A stretch of 63,822 nt of DNA from Acidobacteriota bacterium. GTDB lineage: Bacteria; Acidobacteriota; Vicinamibacteria; Marinacidobacterales; Marinacidobacteraceae. Position 1 is the first letter of the stretch, and each line of letters opens with the position of its first letter. The notes under the pieces were generated by a model. It saw nothing but the letters and a program-made list of their open reading frames with translations, ran no database searches and was not told the origin of the DNA. Both the position numbers and the translations under genes were made by a program. This document shows positions 40,883 to 49,125 of this stretch, piece after piece. The DNA lies in NCBI GenBank assembly GCA_022822745.1, contig JAJEAO010000093.1, positions 1 through 63,822 on the forward strand, written 5' to 3'.

Positions 40883-43072
40883 CTAACCCGGCACCCAGTA
40901 CCAGGTCAGCTTGACGATGAGGTCGCGGTCGTGGCGGATGTCCGCGGGAGTGGCGCCCCACGGGCGGTGGTCGTTGTACACGACATAGAGATCGCTGCCC
41001 GGCCGCCAGGTCCAGCGGAACTGGACGTTGCCGGAGAAGTCGCCGTCGTCGTCGTTCCACTGGAGCAGCGCGCGGACGAAGGCGTCGGGGGAGAGCGCCG
41101 CGAGGGCGCGCACGACGACCAGGTTCGTGTCGAAGTCCCCACCCGCCTGGGGCAGCCGCACCTGGTTCCGCGAATAGTTCAACTGGAACCGCAACCGGGG
41201 GTGGGGGCGCACCGCGACGCCCGGTGAGAGCACCCGCAACTCTCCGTCGAAGAAGCCCGCGTCCATCCCGAACAGGCTGAGCGAGACCCGGCGACTGCGC
41301 GAGGTCTCTCCCATGGCCATGAAGTTCGTGTTCCGGTACTCCCCGGCCGCGATCTCCACGCCGTCCCGGAGTTCGAACGCCTCGTCGAGGCCTTCGATCT
41401 CGCGGCTCACGTTGAAGAAGAAGTTGCTCCCGTCCTCGAACAGGAAGTAGGGACCGAATTCGTAGCGACCGCTCTGGAGCGCGCCATCGGCCTCGGTGAT
41501 CCACTCGATGCCCGGACCGGCGAAGATCTGCCGGATGCCGAAGCGGCCGGGGCGCGGCTTCCACAGCGCCTGGGATCGGAGCTTCCGGACGCCGCGGCGG
41601 GGCACGAACCCCATGGGCGAGTCGAAGTCCTCGCCGATGTGGACGAAGTCGCCGAACAGACTCCAGAGATCGTTCACCGCCTCGCCGTGAAGCCCGCCAG
41701 CGGTCTGTGATCCCGATAGATCCGGGCCGGCGTCGTCCGGGCCCGAACTGCGGGCGCCCCACCCGCTGAGACGGGTCAGGTCGTTCGGGGCCCAGGCGAA
41801 GTCGGCGGCGGCCACCCGCTGCGACGAACCGCCGACCTCGGTCCGGTCGAGCGCCAGCACTCCCACCGAGCTGCGCGCCAGCACGTCCCGGCGCAGCCGC
41901 ACCGCCGAGAAGCCGGTGGCGGGGGAGACGCCCGCCGCCTCCTGCTGGCGGATGTGGAAGGCCCCCACATCGGTCGAACCGAGCTTGCCGGTGATCCGGG
42001 CGCCGCCGAGGATGGGCACGATGTCCCCATCCCCGGAGAGCCCGATGCGGCGGCTGAAGAAGAGCAGCGTCTGCGGCGGCTCGAACGGGAGCGTGACCTC
42101 CCCGACCTGGAAGAGCCCGGCGTTCTCGAGGAAGAAATCCCGCTGCTCGGGAAAGAACAGCTCGAACCGGGTCAGGTTCACCTGCTGTTCGTCGGCTTCC
42201 ACCTGGGCGAAGTCGGTGTTCACCGTGAGGTCGAGGTTCAGGTTCGGCCCCAGCGCCACCTTGGCGTCGAGGCCGAGGTCGCCCCCGGTCTCGCGCTCCT
42301 CCTCCACGACCGTCGAGGACGCCGTCCCGAACGGCTTCAACTTGATCCGGCCCCCCGGACGCGCCGGCCCGAGCCCCTCCAGAACCCCGTAGGCGGACAC
42401 CCGCCACCGGGCGTTGAAGCCCCAGTTGTTGCTGATCTCGGCCCACCAGCTCTCTTCCCGGGTGCGCGCCACCGAGCGCCCGAAGTTCACGCCGAAGGCC
42501 GCCGCGCCGGCCGGGAAGCGGAGCGTCTCGAACGGGATGACCATCTCGGTGGTCCACCCGTCCGCCGTCCGCTGCGAACCGGCAGCCCATACCCCGTCCC
42601 ACTCGTTGTTCACATCGGCGCCCTCGTTCTGGACCAGGCCGTCGAGCCGGGTTCCCGCGGGGTTCGTCGCGAAGAAGAACGCGTTCCGGTGATCGTGGTA
42701 GGTGTCGAGCGCGACCAGGAAGTTGTCGTCGCTCTCGAGCTCGGAGTCGCGCCGGTACTCGCGGGCCACGATCGCCGCCGGATCCGGGTCGGCGAGGCGC
42801 GCGGCGACCAGGAGAGCGTCCTCCGTGATCGCGACCAGCACCTCGGTCGGGAACGTCGCCGGTTCGCCGAAGCGCGGCTCCTGCTGGATGAAGGCCCCGG
42901 TCGTCGCCGCGCGGCTCCAGACCTCCTCGTCGAGGCGGCCGTCGGCGACCGGAGTCTCTTCCACGAGGGGGGCCGCGACCGAGCGAGGCTCGTGTTCTTC
43001 GGCCGCGCCCGCGCCGACGGCGCCGGCGACGAGGATGGCGACGGCCCTCGTCGCGACGCGGAAGCGGATCAT
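40883..43072 (-). CDS. DUF5916 outer-membrane protein, paralog 2 (in ccm operon)
   Basis: A 729-residue secreted protein with a signal peptide (ending near VGAGAAEE), a carbohydrate-binding-like N-terminal domain (VADGRLDEEVWSRAATTGAF) and a C-terminal DUF5916 barrel (VNTDFAQVEADEQQVNLTRF, FFPEQRDFFLENAGLF). Its ATG overlaps the ccmB stop by 4 nt (ATGA), so it is translated with the cytochrome c maturation genes. It ends in TWYWVPG rather than RLFRF. The coupling could mean that it handles redox-related outer-membrane traffic, but no direct evidence is seen. The 40709-40882 gap after the TIR gene contains no supported gene. Confidence 0.87.
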   Translation of the reverse strand: MIRFRVATRAVAILVAGAVGAGAAEEHEPRSVAAPLVEETPVADGRLDEEVWSRAATTGAFIQQEPRFGEPATFPTEVLVAITEDALLVAARLADPDPAAIVAREYRRDSELESDDNFLVALDTYHDHRNAFFFATNPAGTRLDGLVQNEGADVNNEWDGVWAAGSQRTADGWTTEMVIPFETLRFPAGAAAFGVNFGRSVARTREESWWAEISNNWGFNARWRVSAYGVLEGLGPARPGGRIKLKPFGTASSTVVEEERETGGDLGLDAKVALGPNLNLDLTVNTDFAQVEADEQQVNLTRFELFFPEQRDFFLENAGLFQVGEVTLPFEPPQTLLFFSRRIGLSGDGDIVPILGGARITGKLGSTDVGAFHIRQQEAAGVSPATGFSAVRLRRDVLARSSVGVLALDRTEVGGSSQRVAAADFAWAPNDLTRLSGWGARSSGPDDAGPDLSGSQTAGGLHGEAVNDLWSLFGDFVHIGEDFDSPMGFVPRRGVRKLRSQALWKPRPGRFGIRQIFAGPGIEWITEADGALQSGRYEFGPYFLFEDGSNFFFNVSREIEGLDEAFELRDGVEIAAGEYRNTNFMAMGETSRSRRVSLSLFGMDAGFFDGELRVLSPGVAVRPHPRLRFQLNYSRNQVRLPQAGGDFDTNLVVVRALAALSPDAFVRALLQWNDDDGDFSGNVQFRWTWRPGSDLYVVYNDHRPWGATPADIRHDRDLIVKLTWYWVPG

Positions 43073-43752
43073 TCCTCGAGGACCGCGTCGAAGACCATCG
43101 CCGAGACGGCGACGAAGGCCACCGACGAGAGCAGGAGGAAGCGGATCGCCTCCCACGTCGGCTCCCCGGCGGTGGCGGCGCGGGCCCCGGTGACCCCGGC
43201 GATCAGGAGCGGCGCGGCGAGGGGAAACAGCAGGAGGGGCAGGAGGACTTCCCGGGCGGACGTCGAGGCGCAGATCGCCGCCACCGTGACGCCGAGCGCT
43301 AGGAAGGCGAGGGAACCGCAAAGGAAGACGAGGCCGAGGACGAGAAGTCCGATAACGCCGCGCTCGCCCCCGAGGTTCGCTCGGAACAGCAGCTCGTAGA
43401 GCCCGATGACCGGGATCTGGATGCCGAACAGGAGCGTCGTTCCGGAAACGAGCTTGCCGAAGTAGATGGCGGACCGATCCGTCGGGCCGAGCATCAACCC
43501 GTGGATCGCCATGGCTTCGGTCTCGGGCGCGAAGCTGCGGTAGAGACCGAGGGTGCCGGCGAGGAGGAAGGCCACCCACAGGACGCCGGGGGCAAGGGCC
43601 TCCGCCTCCGGACCGTCGAGCCGCACCGCGAAGTGCATCACCAGCAGCACGAGCGCCGAGAACAGCAGCATCGCCGGAACCCGTTCGCGGGAGCGCAGCT
43701 CGCGGCGCAGCTCGTGCGCGGCGATGACGGCGGCGGCGCGAAACAGCCTCAC
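43069..43752 (-). CDS. ccmB: Heme exporter permease CcmB
   Basis: A 227-residue membrane protein with six predicted helices, the expected length for CcmB. Landmarks are AHELRRELRSRERVPAMLLF near the N-terminus, FAPETEAMAIHGLMLGPTDR and LLPLLLFPLAAPLLIAGV. CcmB is the permease of the CcmAB ATPase that drives release of heme-loaded CcmE. A GTG start at 43752 overlaps the ccmA stop by 4 nt, and its stop overlaps the DUF5916 ATG by 4 nt. Confidence 0.92.
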   Translation of the reverse strand: MRLFRAAAVIAAHELRRELRSRERVPAMLLFSALVLLVMHFAVRLDGPEAEALAPGVLWVAFLLAGTLGLYRSFAPETEAMAIHGLMLGPTDRSAIYFGKLVSGTTLLFGIQIPVIGLYELLFRANLGGERGVIGLLVLGLVFLCGSLAFLALGVTVAAICASTSAREVLLPLLLFPLAAPLLIAGVTGARAATAGEPTWEAIRFLLLSSVAFVAVSAMVFDAVLEE

Positions 43753-44465
43753 GATCCCCTCCGCTCCGCCCCGCCCAGAGATGCCTGCCGGTACACCCGG
43801 CGCGCGGTGTCGCGGTCGCCGGCCGGCCCCTCGTGGATCACCCGGCCGCGGCGCAGCACGACGAAGCGATCGGCGAGGGCGAGCCCGCGATCCACATCGT
43901 GGGTGGCCGCGATGAGCGCCGCCCCCCGTTCCCGAGCCTCGCGGACCCGATCGAAGAGCCGCTCGCCAGCGGCGGCGTCGAGTCCGGAAAACGGCTCGTC
44001 GAGGAGCAGCAGGTCGGGACGATGAAGAAGCGCCCGCGCCAGGGTCACCCGCTGCGCCGTCCCCCGCGACAGCCACCTCGTCGGCGTATCGGCGACGGCG
44101 GCCAGGCCGTGCCGGGCCAGCACGTCCTCGAGATCGGAGTCGGCGGCGTGGAGTCGCCGGTGGAACTCCAGGTTCTCGCGGACGGTGAGCTCGGGATAGA
44201 GCAGCGAATGGTGCGAGGCGAATCCGATCCAGCCTCGGGCGGCCGGAAACGCGTCGCGGGCGGGGACGCCGCGATACCGGAGGGCGCCCGACGACGGGCG
44301 GGCGAGGCTGGCCGCGAGGCGCAGCAGCGTCGTCTTCCCGGCGCCGTTCGGCCCGAGGAGGCAGACGCTCTCCCCCGCCGTCACCCGGAGGCTGACTTCG
44401 TCCACCGCGGGGACGCCGCGGAAGCGGCGGGTGACCCGCTCCGCCTCGAAGACCGGAGCCGGCAC
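43749..44465 (-). CDS. ccmA: Heme exporter ATPase CcmA
   Basis: A 238-residue ABC ATPase. Walker A is GPNGAGKTTLLRL, the signature is LSRGTAQRVTLARALL (LSRG in place of LSGG), and Walker B is LLLLDEPFSGLD with the H-loop in ATHDVDRG. Position directly before ccmB and the size identify it as CcmA. The start is GTG 44465, 16 nt after the stop of the unknown membrane-anchored protein. Confidence 0.92.
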   Translation of the reverse strand: MPAPVFEAERVTRRFRGVPAVDEVSLRVTAGESVCLLGPNGAGKTTLLRLAASLARPSSGALRYRGVPARDAFPAARGWIGFASHHSLLYPELTVRENLEFHRRLHAADSDLEDVLARHGLAAVADTPTRWLSRGTAQRVTLARALLHRPDLLLLDEPFSGLDAAAGERLFDRVREARERGAALIAATHDVDRGLALADRFVVLRRGRVIHEGPAGDRDTARRVYRQASLGGAERRGS

Positions 44466-44481
44466 GGGCGATCCCGACCGC

Positions 44482-45570
44482 TCAGACCCCGGGCTTGCGG
44501 CGCGGCTCGCCGCCCGAGAGCGTCCGGTGGAGCAGCCCGAAGCCGAGGGCCGCCGCCATCAGGAGCGCGAGCGCCCACTTCGATGCGAGCGTGGGATCCG
44601 GGAGACGTCCGACCGTTCCGATCTGCGCCCCTTCCCCGGCATCCGACTCCACCGGGGGGAGCGCGCGGCCGGAAGCGGTCGTTTCCGGGGGAACGGACCC
44701 GCCGCTCAGGACCAGCGCGACCGGCTCCCCGGCGGCCACGTCGAACTTCCTCGCCGCGGTGAGTCCAGCCGCCTCGTCCGCGCCGAGCAGCTCCCATCCC
44801 GGCGTCGAGTCCGCGGGCAGGACGAGCTCGATATCCGGCGGCGAGGCGAGGAGCATGACCTCCGGGCTCGCCCGCGGCGCGACGAGTCGGACTTCGTGGC
44901 GCTCCCCGCCATAGGCGACCTCCCAGTTCACGATCAGCTCGGTCTCGCCCGGCTTGAACGCGGTGCGGATCGCCCACTCTCCCGCGGTCTCGGTCGGGAA
45001 CGGGCTCTGCGGGACCGGCATCCCGGTGGCCCCGGTGGCGCTCACCGAAGGCAGTCCCCGGCGGACCGGCTCTTCCGGGAGGGAGAACCGCAGCGTCTCG
45101 TCGGCGATGAACGTCCGGGGCGGATCGGTCCGGTTCTCGACGACGAGGATGTGGTCGGCGCGCAGGGCCTCGCCCGCCGATCCGGGCAGCCGCCGGTAGA
45201 GCGCCCTCCAGGTGACGAGGCCGATGTCGGGCTCCCTCCACTCGTCGAACGGGTCGTACACCGTGAGCTCGACCTCTGCGCTTCCGTCGGGACCGAGACG
45301 GATCGGCTCGTTGTAGTTCACGCCCCGGTAGGTCGCCTGGAGGAGCCACGGTCGCGGCGAGGGATCGCCGGGCGCCTCGAGCACGAGCTCCGGCCCGGCG
45401 TCCGCCTCCTGCGCTACCGGATCCATCGCTTCTCCGAGCCGGTAGAGGGTCACGAGCTCGGCCGTCGCCGGCCCGCCGGTCGTGCCGTTCACGAGGCGAA
45501 CGCGGACCGGGCCCGCGAGCGAGGCCTCCGCGACGAAGAGCAGCGCCGCGGCAAAGAGAATCTGTCTCAC
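44482..45570 (-). CDS. Unknown secreted, C-terminally membrane-anchored protein in ccm operon
   Basis: A 362-residue protein with an N-terminal signal peptide (FAAALLFVAEASLAG), an extracytoplasmic beta-rich domain of about 300 residues and a C-terminal membrane helix (WALALLMAAALGFGLLH) followed by a basic tail. No cysteine pair or heme motif is seen. The GTG start overlaps the CcmI-like stop by 4 nt (GTGA), and ccmA follows 16 nt later, so it is embedded in the ccm operon. It is not a known Ccm component. The N-terminal part resembles carbohydrate- or peptide-regulatory-like domains only loosely. Confidence 0.72.
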   Translation of the reverse strand: MRQILFAAALLFVAEASLAGPVRVRLVNGTTGGPATAELVTLYRLGEAMDPVAQEADAGPELVLEAPGDPSPRPWLLQATYRGVNYNEPIRLGPDGSAEVELTVYDPFDEWREPDIGLVTWRALYRRLPGSAGEALRADHILVVENRTDPPRTFIADETLRFSLPEEPVRRGLPSVSATGATGMPVPQSPFPTETAGEWAIRTAFKPGETELIVNWEVAYGGERHEVRLVAPRASPEVMLLASPPDIELVLPADSTPGWELLGADEAAGLTAARKFDVAAGEPVALVLSGGSVPPETTASGRALPPVESDAGEGAQIGTVGRLPDPTLASKWALALLMAAALGFGLLHRTLSGGEPRRKPGV

Positions 45571-45884
45571 GCCGCTTCGTCCTTCGAGGGATCCTTCGAG
45601 CGTTCCGGGGGAGCGATCCCGCGCTCGTCGAGCGCCCGGGTGACCTCGGCCGCCTCCACGAGCAGCCGTCCCCGGATCTCGCGGTGCTCGGCTTCCGCGA
45701 GCTTGCCGGCGTCCCGCTCGAAGTCGAGTTCCGCGAGCGCGAGGACGAGTTGATCGCGGCGCTCCTGGAGCCGCAGGGCAGTCGGATCCACGCGCGACGA
45801 GGGCGCCGCCTCGGCCCGGAAGATCGGCTGGAGCACCCACACCGTCGAGGCGGCCGCGAGGAGCCCCAGGAGAACGAGCGTCAT
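45567..45884 (-). CDS. CcmI-like short membrane protein
   Basis: A 105-residue protein with one N-terminal helix (LVLLGLLAAASTVWVLQPIF) followed by a helical segment (RDQLVLALAELDFERDAGKLAEAEHREI). This segment resembles the N-terminal part of CcmI/CycH, the apocytochrome chaperone. The large TPR-containing C-terminal part of CcmI is absent. The gene lies 60 nt after ccmH and overlaps the next gene by 4 nt. Confidence 0.72.
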   Translation of the reverse strand: MTLVLLGLLAAASTVWVLQPIFRAEAAPSSRVDPTALRLQERRDQLVLALAELDFERDAGKLAEAEHREIRGRLLVEAAEVTRALDERGIAPPERSKDPSKDEAA

Positions 45885-45944
45885 GCGCCGTGTCCGCCAC
45901 CCGCATCCGCCAGGAGGTTCACGACCGGGAGTTCGAGGGGGCTC

Positions 45945-46430
45945 TCAGCGGATGCGGGCGACGTCGCGCTCGATCCGCGCCGCGAGATCCTCGGGCACCT
46001 CCGCGGCCGCCGGACTCCTCCCGTCACCGGACTCGCGCTTCCAGCGCCGCAGGACGAACACGGCCGCGAGGCCTCCGGCGAAGAGCGCCGCAAACGGCAG
46101 CACCCACGCGGAGAGATGGAACCCGCTCGTCGGGGGCGCCGCGAGGATGTGAAGCCCGTAGCGGTCCCGGAACCGGGCGAGGATCTCCCCCGCCGTCTCC
46201 CCCGCCTGCAGGCGCTCGGCGATTTCTTCCCGGATGGGCTCCGACGAGGGACACCGGTCCATGGCGCAGTCGTGCACCAGCGCCCGGCACCCGCCGCACT
46301 GGCAGACGAGCGCCCGCCCCACGGCGCGATAGTCATCGCTGCTGTAGCGCTCCTGGGACGCGGCGGGCGAGAGAAGAATCGAGGCGAGCAGGAGGGAGGC
46401 GGCGGCGGGGAGGCGGGTGGAGAGGGACAT
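45945..46430 (-). CDS. ccmH: CcmH-family apocytochrome thiol protein
   Basis: A 161-residue protein with a signal peptide, a periplasmic thiol domain, one membrane helix (WVLPFAALFAGGLAAVFVL) and a short cytoplasmic tail. The usual LRCxxC redox motif is replaced by a cluster CQCGGC (Cys43, 45, 48) followed by Cys55 and Cys60, a variant form known in some non-proteobacterial CcmH proteins. It should reduce apocytochrome c cysteines. Its ATG overlaps the ccmF stop by one base (TGATG). Confidence 0.87.
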   Translation of the reverse strand: MSLSTRLPAAASLLLASILLSPAASQERYSSDDYRAVGRALVCQCGGCRALVHDCAMDRCPSSEPIREEIAERLQAGETAGEILARFRDRYGLHILAAPPTSGFHLSAWVLPFAALFAGGLAAVFVLRRWKRESGDGRSPAAAEVPEDLAARIERDVARIR

Positions 46431-48433
46431 CAGGTGGCGGGGGCGGCGAGCGCCGGCAGCCGACCTCGGGAGGCGGTGCGCCGGCGACGGTCGGGCAGGA
46501 GCGTGAGGAGGGTGCCGAGGAACATGATGAAGCCGCCGATCCACACCCATCGGACCAGGGGATTCCGGTACACGTGGATCGTGGCGCGGCCGTCCTCGGT
46601 CATGCCGGAGAACACGAGGTAGATGTCCTCGCGGAAGGTGGCGTGACGCCGGACCTCGGAAGTCGCCTGGCCGGTGGCGCGGTCGAACTGGCGCCGGGGC
46701 TGGTAGATCCCGACCGGCTCCTCGTGCTTCGACAGCAGGAGCTGCGCGCCGAGCCACTCGTACACCGGGGTCTCGCCGGCCGGGATGTCCTGAAGCGTGA
46801 TGGACCACGGGCCGATCCGGGTGTTCTCGCCGGGGTTCAGGTCGGCGATCACGTCCCGGTTGAAGGCGTTCCCGGCGAAGCCGATGAACAGGACGACGAT
46901 GCCGAGGTGGACGACGTAGCCCCCGTAGCGGCGCGAGTTCCGGCGGAACAGATCGGCGAGCGCCCCGGTGTACGAGCCGCCGCGGTGAGCCCGGCGCGCC
47001 CGAACCCCGCGGTGGAACTCGGTGGCGATCGTGGTGACCACGAACCCGCTGAGACCGAAACAGACGAGAGCGTAGGGATGGCGCATCCCGAAGGCCAGAC
47101 ACGCGAGGAAGGTGGCGATCCCGACCGCGCCGGGCAGGACGAAGTTGCGGCGCAGGCTGTCGAGCGAGGAACGCCGCCACGCGAGCAGCGGCCCCACGCC
47201 GGTCATGAGCAGGAGCGCCAGACCGAGAGGAACGTTGACCCGGTTGAAGAAGGGCGCGCCCACGGTGATCTGCTCGCCCTGGACGGCCTCGGAGAGAACC
47301 GGGAAGAGCGTGCCCCACAGCACCGCGAAGCAGGCGGCGAGGAGGAGCAGGTTGTTGAACAGGAATCCGGATTCCCGCGAGACGACGGAATCCAGCTCGT
47401 TCTCGGAACGGAGATCCTTGAGCCGCGAGATGAGAAGCGCCGCCGAGACGGCCGCCGCCACCACGATGAAGGCCATGAACCTCCACGCGAAGTCGGAGGA
47501 GGCGAACGCGTGGACGGAGGAGACGATGCCGCTCCGGGTGAGGAAGGTTCCGAACACCGCGAGCAGGTAGGTGGCGATCACCAGCGCGGCGTTCCACACC
47601 TTCAGCATTCCCTTCCGCTCCTGGATCATCACGGAGTGGAGGAACGCCGTTCCGGTGAGCCACGGCATGAGCGCGGCGTTCTCCACCGGATCCCAGCCCC
47701 AGTAGCCACCCCAGCCGAGCTCCACGTAGGCCCAGCGGCCGCCGAGGAGGATGCCGCTGCCGAGGAAGAACCACGCCACCAGCGTCCAGCGGCGGGTGTT
47801 GCGGGTCCAGGCCGCGTCCAGTCGGCGGGTCCACAGCGCCGCGATGCAGAACGCGAACGGGACGACGAAACCCACGTAGCCGATGTAGAGCACGGGCGGA
47901 TGGATCGCCATGATCGGGTGCTGCAGAAGCGGGTTCAGGCCGTTTCCGTCGGCGGGGACGAAGGGGATCGGACCGGCCGCCGTGATCTCGGCGAGCTGGC
48001 CGAACGGGTTGCAGACGGTCAGGTTGAGCCAGGCGAAGAACAGGACCGCGAGCGAGAGCGTCGTCGTGACCTGCGGGATCAGCTCGTCCCGGCGACGGAC
48101 CGCGACCGCGGTCGCCGCAAACCCCAGCATCAGGAACGTCCAGAGCAGCAGCGATCCGTCGTTCCCGGCCCACAGCGCCGAGATCTTGTAGGCGACCGGG
48201 AGCGCCGAGGTCGAGTAGCTCGCCACGTACTCGAACCGGAAGTCGTCGGCGAGGAAGAGCGCGAGCAGCGAGGCGACCGAGAGCGCCGAGAAGCCGGCCG
48301 CCGCGATCAGGGCGCGGCGGGCGCTGGTCACGAGCGCCGCGGAGCGCCGCCGACCGCCGAGGAACGAAGCGAGCGCGCCGTAGGCGGTGAGCACCACGAC
48401 CGCCATGAGGCTGAAGTTGCCGAGATGGTGCAT
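46430..48433 (-). CDS. ccmF: Cytochrome c heme lyase subunit CcmF
   Basis: A 667-residue polytopic membrane protein of the usual length with about 15 helices. The WWD-type heme-binding domain is WGGYWGWDPVENAALMPWL. Conserved histidines flank it, for example in LLQHPIMAIHPPVLY and WLTGTAFLHS. A periplasmic domain precedes the last helix. CcmF takes heme from CcmE and attaches it to apocytochrome c together with CcmH, encoded immediately downstream. The 146-nt gap to ccmE (48434-48579) contains no recognisable feature. Confidence 0.95.
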   Translation of the reverse strand: MHHLGNFSLMAVVVLTAYGALASFLGGRRRSAALVTSARRALIAAAGFSALSVASLLALFLADDFRFEYVASYSTSALPVAYKISALWAGNDGSLLLWTFLMLGFAATAVAVRRRDELIPQVTTTLSLAVLFFAWLNLTVCNPFGQLAEITAAGPIPFVPADGNGLNPLLQHPIMAIHPPVLYIGYVGFVVPFAFCIAALWTRRLDAAWTRNTRRWTLVAWFFLGSGILLGGRWAYVELGWGGYWGWDPVENAALMPWLTGTAFLHSVMIQERKGMLKVWNAALVIATYLLAVFGTFLTRSGIVSSVHAFASSDFAWRFMAFIVVAAAVSAALLISRLKDLRSENELDSVVSRESGFLFNNLLLLAACFAVLWGTLFPVLSEAVQGEQITVGAPFFNRVNVPLGLALLLMTGVGPLLAWRRSSLDSLRRNFVLPGAVGIATFLACLAFGMRHPYALVCFGLSGFVVTTIATEFHRGVRARRAHRGGSYTGALADLFRRNSRRYGGYVVHLGIVVLFIGFAGNAFNRDVIADLNPGENTRIGPWSITLQDIPAGETPVYEWLGAQLLLSKHEEPVGIYQPRRQFDRATGQATSEVRRHATFREDIYLVFSGMTEDGRATIHVYRNPLVRWVWIGGFIMFLGTLLTLLPDRRRRTASRGRLPALAAPAT

Positions 48434-48579
48434 GGATCAGTCGAATGTCAGGGTTCTCGGGCGACGAATCGAACTGGCTCCGGGACGCCTCGTCGCGCCG
48501 TCGGAGGCGGATGCGGGAAGCGCAGCCCGGTTGTCACTTCCCGCGGCTCCGGCAAGGAGTCGCGCGCCAGGCGTCCGGC

Positions 48580-49050
48580 TCAGGGGCCGTCCGTCGCCTG
48601 CCGCGCGGGAGTTGCGGGAGGACGCGTCGGCGAGGCGCCGTCTCCCGCCGCTCCGTCGTAGGCGGCGTCGTACTTGGAAGCGCACTTGGCCTGAACGTGG
48701 TCGGCCTCGAAGGATCCGTCGGCGAGGAGCCGCCCCTCGGCAACCGCCTGAGCGCGGTCCACCAGCGTGTCGGGAAGTGGCTCGCGACCGGTGTAGAGGA
48801 CGGCGAGGCGCGCTCCCTCGTGTTCGATGTGGAACCGGACCCGACCCTCCCCCTCGGAGGCGATCGTGCCGGGGACCACATCGCCCGCGACCCGGAGACG
48901 CCGCCCCTCGGCCCGTGCGCCCATCTCGCGCAGCTCGCCCACCGTCTGGTAGTACGCGGCCCCCTCTTCGAAGCCGGTCAGAAGGAGGCCGATCAGGGCG
49001 AGGGCAAACAGCCCCCCTCCCAGGAGGAACTTCGGCCGCAAGAGCCCCAT
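48580..49050 (-). CDS. ccmE: Variant heme chaperone CcmE with CxxxY motif
   Basis: A 156-residue protein with an N-terminal membrane anchor (FALALIGLLLTGF) and an OB-fold periplasmic domain. The heme-binding segment reads HVQAKCASKYD. Cys123 replaces the histidine that binds heme covalently in proteobacterial CcmE, giving the C-x3-Y form (Cys123, Tyr127) described for archaea and some bacteria. That variant has been reported from genomes lacking CcmH, whereas a CcmH-like gene is present here. It is the first gene of the ccm operon. The C-terminal 25 residues are Ala/Pro/Thr-rich. Confidence 0.9.
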   Translation of the reverse strand: MGLLRPKFLLGGGLFALALIGLLLTGFEEGAAYYQTVGELREMGARAEGRRLRVAGDVVPGTIASEGEGRVRFHIEHEGARLAVLYTGREPLPDTLVDRAQAVAEGRLLADGSFEADHVQAKCASKYDAAYDGAAGDGASPTRPPATPARQATDGP

Positions 49051-49125
49051 GACGCGGCCAATCCTACCACTCGCGCGGGCTCCGGCGACTCCCGGCGGCC
49101 CGCCCCGAACCCTGGGGCGGCGCGG

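Noticed and set aside
48437-48685. Small minus-strand open frame between ccmF and ccmE
   Set aside because: Its translation is Arg-rich without motifs and overlaps the end of ccmE in another frame, so it is treated as a shadow.
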